From an uncultured Spirochaetota bacterium (GTDB lineage: Bacteria > Spirochaetota > Spirochaetia > JAFGXN01), in contig CALXOJ010000001.1 in assembly GCA_944390005.1 (NCBI GenBank), positions 208,363 through 272,362 on the forward strand: a DNA stretch of 64,000 nt. The letters run 5' to 3'. The translations under genes and the position numbers were made by a program. The notes below the pieces were generated by a model. It searched no databases and was not told the origin of the DNA. It worked only from the letters and a program-made list of their open reading frames with translations. This document shows positions 7,840-16,011 of the stretch, in pieces; the first letter of the stretch is position 1; each line of letters starts with the position of its first letter.

Positions 7840-8862
7840 TTACAGGTGAAAATCAATCGGTAGAGATTCGATTCCTTCCGATTGAAAAAAGTCGCTGAAA
7901 GCCTCTTCGTATTCTGTGAGTGTGGAGCAATGAACAATGCGATTGCGTAAAACAGTTCCGTTGCGAATTCCTTTGGAGTAGGCGCATAAATGTTTGCGGA
8001 TTTCTTTGCAGGCGCGCCGCTCACCGAAAGCGGCGACCGATGCGTGCAGATGCCGCCGCGCCGTTTGGAGTTTCTCCGCGTCGCCGAAAACAGTACGAAT
8101 CTCTCCGGTTGAAAGAAATTCTTTTGTCTGTATAAAAATTTGCGGGTTTCCAACAGCTCCGCGGGCAATCATGACGGCATCGACACCTGTTTCTTCCAAC
8201 ATTCGTTTGATATCCAAAGGGGAGAAAAGATCGCCGGAACCGATGACGGGAACGGATACCGCTTTTTTGACGTTTCGGATGATTTCAAGGTCAGCGGTAC
8301 CGCTGTATCCTTGTGCTCTTGTTCGTCCGTGAATACCGATGATAGCAGCCCCCGCTTCGACAGCGGCCGCTGCCGTTTCCGGGGCGTTGATCTCTTCTGC
8401 GTTCCAGCCGGCACGGATTTTAACCGAAATTGGAATTTTTTTTCCGGCGGCTTCCGTTCCGGCCTTCAGGGCTGCGACCAACTCCTTTAAAAGTTTAAGA
8501 TTGCGCATCAATGCTGCGCCGGCGCCGGTTTTGACCACTTTGGGAACCGGGCAGCCGCAGTTAAAGTCGATGATATTCGGGTTGAGGGCGGCAGCGTTTT
8601 TTGCGGCTTCGAAACATGAATCCGGATTGACGCCGAAAAGCTGGATGCCTCTTTGTTTTTCGGCGCTGCCGCTTTTCATTAATTCGGCGGTCTTTTTATT
8701 GAGTCGGGCGAGTCCTTCGCAGCTGACCATTTCCGTATAACACAGATCGGCTCCGAATTCTGCGCAAAGAGAACGGAAAACAAAATCGGTGTAGCCGGCC
8801 ATCGGCGCTAAAAAAAGATTGCCGGAAATGGATGTTCCCGGCAAGAGGTTGACTTCGTTCAT
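7840..8862 (-). CDS. dus: tRNA-dihydrouridine synthase
   Basis: The product has 340 residues and is a flavin-dependent enzyme reducing specific uridines of tRNA. The N-terminal FMN-binding LAPMAGYTD is at residues 18-26. The catalytic cysteine is C104 in NCGCPVPKV. The phosphate-binding blocks VPVIGSGDL and MIARGAVGNP lie near 215-250. The C-terminal helical domain ends with RKHLCAYSKGI. Overall it is closest to the DusB type by the NCGCPxxKV and MIxRGAxGxPW-like motifs. It starts 1 base after tatD, in a leftward operon with dapBA. No functional link to its neighbours is evident. Confidence 0.9.
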   Translation of the reverse strand: MNEVNLLPGTSISGNLFLAPMAGYTDFVFRSLCAEFGADLCYTEMVSCEGLARLNKKTAELMKSGSAEKQRGIQLFGVNPDSCFEAAKNAAALNPNIIDFNCGCPVPKVVKTGAGAALMRNLKLLKELVAALKAGTEAAGKKIPISVKIRAGWNAEEINAPETAAAAVEAGAAIIGIHGRTRAQGYSGTADLEIIRNVKKAVSVPVIGSGDLFSPLDIKRMLEETGVDAVMIARGAVGNPQIFIQTKEFLSTGEIRTVFGDAEKLQTARRHLHASVAAFGERRACKEIRKHLCAYSKGIRNGTVLRNRIVHCSTLTEYEEAFSDFFQSEGIESLPIDFHL

Positions 8863-8863
8863 T

Positions 8864-9637
8864 TTATTCCGTAATGCCGAAAAATCTCAAAGAGTTTTGA
8901 TAAATGACTTCCGCTAACTCTTCTTCGTTTTGATCAAGAAGTTGGGCAAGAAATTTTAGAGTTTCTTTCAAATAAGACGGACGGTTGCGTTTTCCTCTGT
9001 AGAGAGAGGGAACCATAAACGGAGCTTCCGATTCCAAAAGAATCCTCTCAAGCGGTAAAATCTTGACAGTCTCGTGCAAGTTGCGGGCGTTTTTATAAGT
9101 CAGATTGCCTGCAAACGAAAACATTACATTCATATCAAGGATTTTTTTCGCATATGCCGCATCTTCCGAATAACAGTGAAGTACGGCGCCTTTGGACGGA
9201 AGGTGGGTTTTTAGAATGTTGAAAATATCTTCTCCCGCTTCTCGATTGTGAATAATGACCGGTTTGTCCGTTTTGTCAGCCAGTGCCAATTGACGGCGAA
9301 AAAGTTCAATTTGAGCGTTTTTATTGCCGAATTTTCGATAGTAATCCAATCCCGTTTCACCGATGGCGACAACTTTTTCTTTTGATGCACCGGCGATTAC
9401 CATCTCTTCCCAGTTATAAGGTAAATTCCCGACTTCCGCCGGAGAAATTCCGACAGCATAAAAAATGTTATCGGCAAGCGCCAAATTATCGTAAATTGTA
9501 TAAAAATCTTTTACATTGTTGCAGACGGCGACGATGTGCTTGACGCCGGCTTGTTTGGCTTCTTTGGCGACAATCAACTGTTCTATCGGATCGTCGTGAA
9601 TCAGTCCGATGTGTGCGTGAGTATCAAATAAATTCAT
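8864..9637 (-). CDS. tatD: TatD-family metal-dependent hydrolase
   Basis: The product is a 257-residue amidohydrolase-fold barrel; members act as 3'-5' exonucleases or DNases. Metal ligands visible are THAH (residues 6-9), GETGLD (E94), VIIHNREA (H130) and HCYSE (H154). The fourth-strand motif, usually LETDAP, reads LESEAP here, so the conserved Asp is E204. That is a conservative change at an active-site position and its effect is unknown. It is the first gene of the tatD-dus-dapB-dapA-maa operon, with a promoter at 9680-9708. Confidence 0.9.
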   Translation of the reverse strand: MNLFDTHAHIGLIHDDPIEQLIVAKEAKQAGVKHIVAVCNNVKDFYTIYDNLALADNIFYAVGISPAEVGNLPYNWEEMVIAGASKEKVVAIGETGLDYYRKFGNKNAQIELFRRQLALADKTDKPVIIHNREAGEDIFNILKTHLPSKGAVLHCYSEDAAYAKKILDMNVMFSFAGNLTYKNARNLHETVKILPLERILLESEAPFMVPSLYRGKRNRPSYLKETLKFLAQLLDQNEEELAEVIYQNSLRFFGITE

Positions 9638-9679
9638 ATCGTGTCCTGCGTTGAAATTTCAGGGAAACCCTGTCTAAAA

Positions 9680-9708
9680 ATGGTAACATATAAGAGGAAA
9701 GAGGTCAA
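9680..9708 (-). promoter_or_regulatory. Promoter of the tatD-dus-dapBA operon
   Basis: Minus strand: TTGACC (9703-9708), 17-base spacer, TACCAT (9680-9685). The predicted start is near 9673; the leader of about 36 bases ends with AGGA before the tatD ATG. Confidence 0.55.
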
Positions 9709-9779
9709 GTTTTTTTTCTTTGATTCGGGTGGATCGGATGTGATTTTGGAAAGCGGCGTATTGTTTTCATTGTCATGAT

Positions 9780-9808
9780 TTGACAAATTTTTCAATCCAT
9801 GGTATTCT
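9780..9808 (+). promoter_or_regulatory. Promoter of the M23 peptidase-bactofilin operon
   Basis: TTGACA (9780-9785, perfect), 17-base spacer, TATTCT (9803-9808). Predicted start about 9815; the GTG start at 9849 has GCGAGGA before it. Confidence 0.65.
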
Positions 9809-9848
9809 TTTTCTACCAATTAAGATTATTTGAGAAAGCGAGGATTCG

Positions 9849-10853
9849 GTGTCCTTAACCCATAATTACAGAAAAATCGAAAATCGTTTTTTTTTGAAAA
9901 TATCGGCTTTTTTTTCAACGGCGTTTAAAAGAGTCCGTGTCCGTTTGAATAAGCTTTCCCGATTATTGGGGCGGCGCTACACCGTAATGGTGATTCCTCA
10001 TACGGAAAAAAAGGCAGTCAATTTTAAAATTTCATTTGCGACTGTTTTTGTACTATGTGCTTTTGTCGTGATTCTGTCAGTCGTTACTGCTGTTTTGGGA
10101 ATTTTGTTTGCAACAGGCGGATGGCAGGCGGCGTCTGCCGAATCGCGAATGGCAGCAGCCGAAGTTGAGAATGAGCAATTAAAGGACAGTATATCCGATT
10201 TGAGAAAAACGGCAAGTGAATTTGAATCGGTGCTGATTGATGCTGTTGACTCATTCGGACTCACTTCTCGATTGGATAAATCTCAGGCAGCGGAAGGAGA
10301 TTATGCGTCTTTTTCCAATATAGAAACTCATGACGAACAGGTCATCAAAGAGATTCAAACACTTGAGAATATATCGGGAGTGCTTGAGTCGTCGATGATT
10401 CAACTTTCCCGTATTTCAGGTCTGTTGAATTCAAAAGGAAATCTGTTGGAAGAGATTCCTACCGCATGGCCGGTTGAGAGAGGTGTCGGTTACGTTACAG
10501 CTCCGTTCGGACCTGCGCGTCATCCGATTCGCGGTTACTGGTACCTTCATAATGCGTTGGATATTGCTTATTCCCGCGGAACAGGAATTGTATCGACGGC
10601 AAACGGGAAGGTTGTTGAAGTGGCATGGAATGACGACTACGGCAATTACTTGACCATTCAACATAAGTACGGATTTTTTACGAGATATGCTCACTGTGAC
10701 GCTGTTTACGTGAGAGAAGGCGACACGGTTTCACAAGGACAAAGAATTGCGGCGATGGGGAATACCGGTTTAACAACCGGCCCTCATGTTCATTATGAAA
10801 TCAGGATTGGATCCCAAAATATTGATCCGATTCGTTTTCTGTCGATGGAGTAA
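9849..10853 (+). CDS. M23-family (lysostaphin-type) peptidoglycan endopeptidase, membrane-anchored
   Basis: The product has 334 residues from a GTG start. A basic cytoplasmic N-terminus of about 55 residues precedes one membrane helix (about 62-90). A short coiled-coil follows (about 100-130, AAEVENEQLKDSISDLRKT). The LytM domain occupies about 215-330. Zinc and catalytic residues are present: the first His and Asp in LHNALDIA, the HC pair in YAHCD, and HVH in TTGPHVHYEI. So it should be an active cell-wall hydrolase facing the periplasm. The adjacent bactofilin gene is significant: M23 peptidase plus bactofilin pairs shape curved or helical cells in Helicobacter and other bacteria. The start is by RBS and promoter position. 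Confidence 0.9.
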   Translation: MSLTHNYRKIENRFFLKISAFFSTAFKRVRVRLNKLSRLLGRRYTVMVIPHTEKKAVNFKISFATVFVLCAFVVILSVVTAVLGILFATGGWQAASAESRMAAAEVENEQLKDSISDLRKTASEFESVLIDAVDSFGLTSRLDKSQAAEGDYASFSNIETHDEQVIKEIQTLENISGVLESSMIQLSRISGLLNSKGNLLEEIPTAWPVERGVGYVTAPFGPARHPIRGYWYLHNALDIAYSRGTGIVSTANGKVVEVAWNDDYGNYLTIQHKYGFFTRYAHCDAVYVREGDTVSQGQRIAAMGNTGLTTGPHVHYEIRIGSQNIDPIRFLSME

Positions 10854-10858
10854 AGTTT

Positions 10859-11296
10859 ATGGAACGGGATTTTTTCACCGGGAACCATTATATCAATTCA
10901 ATTATCGGGGAAGGAACGTTTGTTTCCGGAGTGATTGAATCCGATGAATTAATGAGAATCGACGGCTTGTTTCGAGGCCCGATTCATTCAACGGGAAAGG
11001 TTCTTATCGGAAAAAACGGTTGCGTTGAAAGTTTTATCACCGCTGAGACGGTTGTCGTCGGCGGTATCGTAAAAGGAAATATCAAAGCGTCGGAACGGAT
11101 TGTTGTTTTGACCGACGGCGTTGTGATAGGGAATATCAAAACGCCGCGGTTGACGGTAGAGGAGAATGTATTGCTTCATGGACGGTGCACGGTGACTCGG
11201 TCGCCTGAAGCCGATTCGGAAGAGCTGGACGAAACGCAAATTGAAACGGATCCGCAGCGTTTTAATCCGATGAGAAAGACTGCGAAAAATGGCTAA
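10859..11296 (+). CDS. Bactofilin
   Basis: The product has 145 residues with a central right-handed beta-helix (about residues 15-115) of short repeating strands, e.g. GTFVSGVIESDELMRIDG and VVVGGIVKGNIKASERIV. Bactofilins polymerise into filaments without nucleotide and scaffold cell-wall enzymes. It starts 5 bases after the M23 peptidase gene and overlaps the next gene by 8 bases, so the proteins are made together. Likely role: localising the peptidase and setting helical cell shape, an inference from analogous gene pairs. Confidence 0.9.
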   Translation: MERDFFTGNHYINSIIGEGTFVSGVIESDELMRIDGLFRGPIHSTGKVLIGKNGCVESFITAETVVVGGIVKGNIKASERIVVLTDGVVIGNIKTPRLTVEENVLLHGRCTVTRSPEADSEELDETQIETDPQRFNPMRKTAKNG

Positions 11297-11801
11297 AATT
11301 ACAACGTTTTCGTCGTCGTTTCCGGGAGGCGCTCCGGTCGAAACATTTTCCGGCTCCGATAAGACGGAAAAAAGCGGTGCCGACATTTCTACCGGAAGTT
11401 TTTTTTCACGAATTCGGCGCGAAAGCGGTGCGGATGCCGGTGAGCGCCGACGTCATTCCTCTCCCGCTCCTGAAGAATGGGAACAAATGCGCGTAAAAAT
11501 CACAGCGTTGGGAAAAGAGGTGGCAGCAACGCGCAGTCCCGAAGTGATTCGGGAGTATAAAAATCAAATCAGAAAGTTATTGGAAGCGGTCATAGCCGCT
11601 TCTTTGCGGGAAAAAGAGATTCGGTTTACAAGGCGGGTGCGCGGAGGAATGCCTCGGCAGGAGGTATTGAGAACGGTCGAGGTTATCGACGAAAAGCTCA
11701 ATCTTCTGACTGTGGACTTAATGGATGAACAGGCGCGGCCGATTCGGATTCTCAGCCGCATTAATGAAATCGAAGGATTGATTGTCGATCTGTTGAGTTA
11801 A
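11289..11801 (+). CDS. YaaR-family (DUF327) protein
   Basis: The product has 170 residues; the N-terminal 60 are low-complexity Ser/Gly/Arg-rich. Residues about 65-170 match YaaR: EWEQMRVKITALGKEVAATRSPEVIREYKNQIRKLLEAV, then REVRGGMPRQEVLRTVEVIDEKLNLLTVDLM-like text. The function is not established; in Firmicutes yaaR sits near the ricT (yaaT) gene, as it does here. The ATG overlaps the end of the bactofilin gene. Confidence 0.75.
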   Translation: MAKITTFSSSFPGGAPVETFSGSDKTEKSGADISTGSFFSRIRRESGADAGERRRHSSPAPEEWEQMRVKITALGKEVAATRSPEVIREYKNQIRKLLEAVIAASLREKEIRFTRRVRGGMPRQEVLRTVEVIDEKLNLLTVDLMDEQARPIRILSRINEIEGLIVDLLS

Positions 11802-11811
11802 GGAGTTGGTT

Positions 11812-12747
11812 TTGGGAAAAGAGATTGTCGCGGAAGAAGACGGACTGGTCATTGAAGATGATTTCGAAGAGACTTTCGAAAATCGGCAGAGTTCCAACCG
11901 CTGTCAGCTGAAGGATAACGAAGTTCTGCTGATGGTGAAGTTAATGCACTCCGGCGAGACAAGTTATTTGGCGGTTCCGGAAGAAGAGGCTGAAAAGCTG
12001 ATTCAATCCGGAATGATCATTGCGGATGCCCGCTACGGAAAGGATTTGTGCCGCGTTCTCGGAAAAGTTTCACAACGGGAAGTGTCTTCGAAAAATACCG
12101 TCAAATTGATTCGGGTTGCGACGGAAAAGGATCTTGAAAAATACAACCATAACCGAGACGCTGAAAAGGAAGCGTTTGAGCTTTGCCGTAAGAAAATCGC
12201 CGCACTGAAGCTCGATATGAAGCTGATTTCAGCGCATTATTTGACCGATGAACCGAAACTGATGTTTTTTTACACGTCGGAAAACCGCGTTGATTTCCGC
12301 GGACTTTTAAAAGAATTGGTTTCTTCTTTTCGGGAGCGAATTGAATTGAGGCAGGTCGGTGTCCGCGACGAATCGCGCATTGTCGGCGGTTTGGCTGTTT
12401 GCGGCCGTCCATTCTGCTGCGCTTCTGTCAGTGACAAACCGAATGCGGTTTCCATCAAAATGGCGAAGGAACAGAATATGTCGTTGAATGCCATGAAGAT
12501 TTCCGGTCCGTGCGGCCGCCTTCTTTGCTGTCTGGCGTATGAAAACGACTTTTATAAAACGGAGAAAAAGCTCTTCCCGAAAAAAGACGCTGTTGTCCGC
12601 GCCGGCGAACTTTCTTATAAAGTCGGTGAAATTAATTTGCTGCGGAGGCAGGTGCAGCTTATCGGGGAAGATGGAGCAATTCTTTGGGTTCCGTTGAAAA
12701 AACTGAAATACAACGACATCAAAAAACGGTGGAAAGCGTTTTTGTAA
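11812..12747 (+). CDS. ricT: RicT/PSP1-domain protein
   Basis: The product has 311 residues. Two in-frame TTG codons are possible starts (11806 and 11812); the second is 6 bases after AAGGAG (11800-11805) and is preferred. The PSP1 domain covers about residues 65-260. Conserved cysteines are visible in CGRPFCCAS and CGRLLCCLAYE, the positions that bind an iron-sulfur cluster in the Bacillus Ric (YaaT/YlbF/YmcA) complex. That complex acts on RNase Y and on phosphorelay and biofilm control; whether partners exist here is unknown. It follows yaaR by 10 bases. Confidence 0.8.
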   Translation: MGKEIVAEEDGLVIEDDFEETFENRQSSNRCQLKDNEVLLMVKLMHSGETSYLAVPEEEAEKLIQSGMIIADARYGKDLCRVLGKVSQREVSSKNTVKLIRVATEKDLEKYNHNRDAEKEAFELCRKKIAALKLDMKLISAHYLTDEPKLMFFYTSENRVDFRGLLKELVSSFRERIELRQVGVRDESRIVGGLAVCGRPFCCASVSDKPNAVSIKMAKEQNMSLNAMKISGPCGRLLCCLAYENDFYKTEKKLFPKKDAVVRAGELSYKVGEINLLRRQVQLIGEDGAILWVPLKKLKYNDIKKRWKAFL

Positions 12748-12760
12748 AAAGGAGCGGGAA

Positions 12761-13720
12761 ATGGGATTTTCATACAAAGAAGCCGGCGTCGACATCGAAA
12801 AAGGTGATCGGTTTGCGTCGTTTATCGGAAGCATTCGTTCGAAAGCGGTATCGTCCTCCATTGGCGGATTTGCAGGCGGTCTGCCGGTGGATCTGACCAA
12901 ATATAAAAAGCCGCTGCTGTTTTCCTGTACTGACGGAGTGGGGACGAAACTGATGGTTGCCATGAGGTTGAAAAAGTACGATACCGTCGGCATTGATTTG
13001 GTTGCGATGAGCGTCAATGACCTGATTGTCTGCGGAATTGAACCGATTTCGTTTTTGGATTACATTGCCTGCGGACGTTTGAACGAATCTGTTCTGAAAG
13101 ATGTAATTAAAGGCGTTGTCGACGGATGCGAGCAGGCCGAATGCGTTTTGACCGGCGGAGAAACGGCGGAAATGCCGGATCTTTACCGAAACGACGACTT
13201 CGATTTGGCCGGATTTTGTGTAGGAATCGGTAATGAAGCGGCGGTTCTGCCGTTTAAAGAAAAAATGGGCGCGGGCGATCTTCTTTTTGCCTTGCCTTCT
13301 TCCGGAGTTCATTCGAACGGTCTTTCTCTGGCACGCAAAGCGTTGTCCGGTGAAAACGATGCGGTTTGGGAAAAACTGCTGACTCCGACAAAAATTTATG
13401 TTAAAGAAATGAAAGCGTTGTTGGCGACCGGCTGCCTGCTTGGCGCCGCTCACATTACCGGCGGCGGATTGGAAGGCAACACGGTTCGCGTTCTGCCGCC
13501 GCATCTCAAGCCGCAGTTTACTTGGGATTGGCCCGTCCCTGAAATTTTCCATTTGATACAGGAGAAAGGCGGGATCGAAACAGCTGAAATGCGGAAAGTT
13601 TTCAATATGGGATTGGGAATCGTCATTGTCGTCAAAGCCGCCGACGCCGACGCCGTTCTGAAAAAAGCGGCCGCCGAAAAAATTGAACTGATTAAGGTCG
13701 GAGAGCTGGTCAATGGCTGA
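12761..13720 (+). CDS. purM: Phosphoribosylformylglycinamidine cyclo-ligase (AIR synthetase)
   Basis: The product has 319 residues. It closes the imidazole ring in purine synthesis using ATP. The motifs CTDGVGTKL (about 50-58), DLVAMSVNDLIVCG (about 79-92), TGGETAEMPD (about 131-140) and SSGVHSNGLSLAR (about 182-194) are the ATP/substrate loops of the PurM/SelD fold. AAGGAG lies before the ATG. The last 8 bases overlap purN. First gene of a purM-purN-purD-purE cluster. Confidence 0.95.
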   Translation: MGFSYKEAGVDIEKGDRFASFIGSIRSKAVSSSIGGFAGGLPVDLTKYKKPLLFSCTDGVGTKLMVAMRLKKYDTVGIDLVAMSVNDLIVCGIEPISFLDYIACGRLNESVLKDVIKGVVDGCEQAECVLTGGETAEMPDLYRNDDFDLAGFCVGIGNEAAVLPFKEKMGAGDLLFALPSSGVHSNGLSLARKALSGENDAVWEKLLTPTKIYVKEMKALLATGCLLGAAHITGGGLEGNTVRVLPPHLKPQFTWDWPVPEIFHLIQEKGGIETAEMRKVFNMGLGIVIVVKAADADAVLKKAAAEKIELIKVGELVNG

Positions 13721-14285
13721 AGCTGTCGTCTTCACGTCGGGTAATGGTTCCAATTTTCAAGCCATATGCGAAGCAGTCGCCGAAACGGAGCATAAAATCA
13801 CTGCCATGATTTGCAATAAAAAAGATGCGTATTCGTTCGTTCGCGCTGCAAAACTCGGCATCCCGGCGTATCACGTTTCCTATCTCGGGAGGAGCCGGAG
13901 CGAAGCGGAAGCCGAAATTGACGCGTTGCTGACCCGGCTGAACCCCGATTTAATTGTTTTAGCCGGGTTTATGAAGCTTTTGCCGCCGGAAATGACGGAA
14001 AAGTATGCCGGGAAAATCATCAACATTCACCCCGCTTTGTTGCCGAAATATCCGGGAACGCACGGAATTGAGGAGAGTTTTGCTTCTCCCGATAAAGAAC
14101 TCGGCGTGACTGTTCATTACGTTGATGCCGGAATGGATACGGGGAAAGTCATTCGGCAGAAATCGTTTTTTCGAACCGGAGAAGAAACCATCGAGGAAAT
14201 TGAAGAAAAAATTCACGCTTGTGAATACGAAATTTATCCGCAGACGGTCATTGAATTGCTGAATCGCGCGGAGGAGGGAAAATGA
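13713..14285 (+). CDS. purN: Phosphoribosylglycinamide formyltransferase
   Basis: The product has 190 residues and transfers formyl from 10-formyl-tetrahydrofolate to GAR. N-terminal VFTSGNGSNFQAI binds phosphate. The catalytic Asn and His are in INIHPALLPKYPG, and the catalytic Asp is in VHYVDAGMDTGKVI, so it looks complete. It overlaps both purM and purD by a few bases, a sign of translational coupling. Confidence 0.95.
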   Translation: MAEAVVFTSGNGSNFQAICEAVAETEHKITAMICNKKDAYSFVRAAKLGIPAYHVSYLGRSRSEAEAEIDALLTRLNPDLIVLAGFMKLLPPEMTEKYAGKIINIHPALLPKYPGTHGIEESFASPDKELGVTVHYVDAGMDTGKVIRQKSFFRTGEETIEEIEEKIHACEYEIYPQTVIELLNRAEEGK

Positions 14286-15538
14286 AAGTCTTGGTTTTGG
14301 GCTCAGGAGCTCGGGAGCATGCGGTTGTATGGAAGTTTTCAGAGACTTTGGGGAAAGATTCGCTTTTTGCTGCACCCGGAAATGCCGGCATGGCTGAAGC
14401 GGCTACTTTACTCACACTCAGTTCCGAGACGGATAACGAAGCGGTCGTTAAAGTATGCCGCGATTACGGCATTGATTTTGTCTTTGTTGGTCCGGAAATT
14501 CCCTTGGCAAACGGAGTGGTTGACGCTCTGACTGAAGCCGGAATTGCCGCATTTGGTCCTCATAAAGAGGCGGCGCAGTTGGAATCGAGCAAAGTGTTTT
14601 CAAAGGAATTTATGAATCGTCACCGGATTCCTACTGCTGAAGCGCAAGAATTTCAAAATCCCGACGATTTTATTGCGTATATTGAGAAGACAAACGGAAA
14701 AGTTGTTGTCAAAAAAAGCGGTTTAGCGGCCGGTAAAGGCGTTCTTGAATCGGATGACAAAAAAGCGCTTCTCGAATTCGGAACAGAAATCCTCAAAACC
14801 GATAAGTTGCTGGTTGAGGAGTTTTTAAGCGGTTATGAAATTTCGATTTTTGTTTTGATGGACGGAAAGCATTACGCGATTCTGCCGCCGTGCGCCGATT
14901 TCAAAAAGGCCGGCGACGGCGACAACGGACCGAATACCGGCGGAATGGGGGCAATCTGTCCCGTTCCGTGCGTGACTCCCGAACTGAAAAAGGAAATTGC
15001 CAAGAAAATCGTTGAACCGGTTATGGCCGGTCTGCAAAAAGACGGATTGACATACAAAGGACTGCTTTACATCGGTTTAATGATAACGGCTGACGGTCCG
15101 AAAGTGCTTGAATTTAACGTCCGGTTCGGAGATCCGGAAACACAGCCGTTGTTGGCAGCGCTGCCGTGCTGTTTTGAGTTTTTGGCAGCCGCTTTACGGG
15201 ATCAGAAACTTGATGAGTTGGAAACTGAAGGTGCGTTTGATTTGGCGGGAAAGGCGGCTGTCGGAGTGGTTGTGGCGGCGGAAGGTTATCCCGGTCCGTA
15301 CAAAAAAAATTGCGAAGTGACTGCCTTGCCCGAAAACCGCAGCGATTTGACGGTTTTTCATGCTGCAACGGTGCGGGGTGAAGACGGCAAACTGCGAACC
15401 GCCGGCGGCCGCTGTTTTACCGTCGTCGGTGTGGCGGAAACGTTGTCCGAAGCTGCCAAGAAAGCCTACGACGGCGTGCGGCAGCTGCATTTCGAGGGGT
15501 GTTGGAGCCGCAGCGATATCGGGAAAAAATTCTTTTAA
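14282..15538 (+). CDS. purD: Phosphoribosylamine-glycine ligase (GAR synthetase)
   Basis: The product is a 418-residue ATP-grasp enzyme joining phosphoribosylamine and glycine. The opening VLVLGSGAREHAVVWKFS is diagnostic. ATP-grasp elements VVKKSGLAAGKGV (about 140-152), LLVEEFLSGYEISIFVL (about 175-191) and LEFNVRFGDPETQPLL (about 275-290) are intact. It overlaps purN (ATGA) and is followed by purE after 34 bases. Confidence 0.95.
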   Translation: MKVLVLGSGAREHAVVWKFSETLGKDSLFAAPGNAGMAEAATLLTLSSETDNEAVVKVCRDYGIDFVFVGPEIPLANGVVDALTEAGIAAFGPHKEAAQLESSKVFSKEFMNRHRIPTAEAQEFQNPDDFIAYIEKTNGKVVVKKSGLAAGKGVLESDDKKALLEFGTEILKTDKLLVEEFLSGYEISIFVLMDGKHYAILPPCADFKKAGDGDNGPNTGGMGAICPVPCVTPELKKEIAKKIVEPVMAGLQKDGLTYKGLLYIGLMITADGPKVLEFNVRFGDPETQPLLAALPCCFEFLAAALRDQKLDELETEGAFDLAGKAAVGVVVAAEGYPGPYKKNCEVTALPENRSDLTVFHAATVRGEDGKLRTAGGRCFTVVGVAETLSEAAKKAYDGVRQLHFEGCWSRSDIGKKFF

Positions 15539-15572
15539 CAGCTGCCGTTGACTCGGTTTGCGAGGAGAAAAA

Positions 15573-15971
15573 ATGAAACAACTGCTTTTTATTGTCGGAT
15601 CTGAATCGGATCGAGAGCAAATGGCGCCGGCTTTGCAGCTGGCTGACGAAAAAGGTTTGACTTACGACTTTAAAGTTTACTCCGCTCACCGCAATCTGGA
15701 GGAACTGAAGGCGTTTTTAGTGCAGAACGAGGAAAATTACCGCGTGATCATTACAGCGGCCGGTCTTTCCGCCGCACTGCCGGGCGTTGTTGCGGCATTG
15801 GTCAAAAAACCGGTTATCGGGATTCCCCTTGTTGCCGGCTGTCTTTCCGGCGTTGATGCGCTGCTGTCGATTTTGCAGCTGCCAAAAGGAATTCCGTGCG
15901 CTACTATGGGAATCGGTAAACAGGGTGTTCTTAACGCCGTTCATTTGGCTGAACGGATTTTGAACTGCTGA
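15573..15971 (+). CDS. purE: AIR carboxylase, class II PurE-like
   Basis: The product has 132 residues. GAGGAG ends 5 bases before the ATG at 15573, which is better than the upstream in-frame TTG at 15558. The flavodoxin-like subunit carries GSESDREQM near the N-terminus and the SAHRNLEEL substrate loop (about 36-44). The short length and absence of purK in the cluster fit class II PurE, which carboxylates AIR directly with CO2; such an enzyme has been described from Treponema denticola. Assignment to class II is inference from context and length. Confidence 0.9.
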   Translation: MKQLLFIVGSESDREQMAPALQLADEKGLTYDFKVYSAHRNLEELKAFLVQNEENYRVIITAAGLSAALPGVVAALVKKPVIGIPLVAGCLSGVDALLSILQLPKGIPCATMGIGKQGVLNAVHLAERILNC

Positions 15972-16011
15972 AATAACGGCAAAAGCTTTTCGGAATAAAA
16001 CTCTGCTTTTC

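Noticed and set aside
12770-13753. Long open frame (327 codons) on the minus strand opposite purM/purN
   Set aside because: It is the antisense shadow of strongly supported purine genes, has no ribosome-binding site, and its composition (Phe/Arg/Asn-rich) is unlike a real protein.
15972-16011. Terminator between convergent purE and pyrD
   Set aside because: AAAAGCTTTT is palindromic but too short and AT-only to be convincing.
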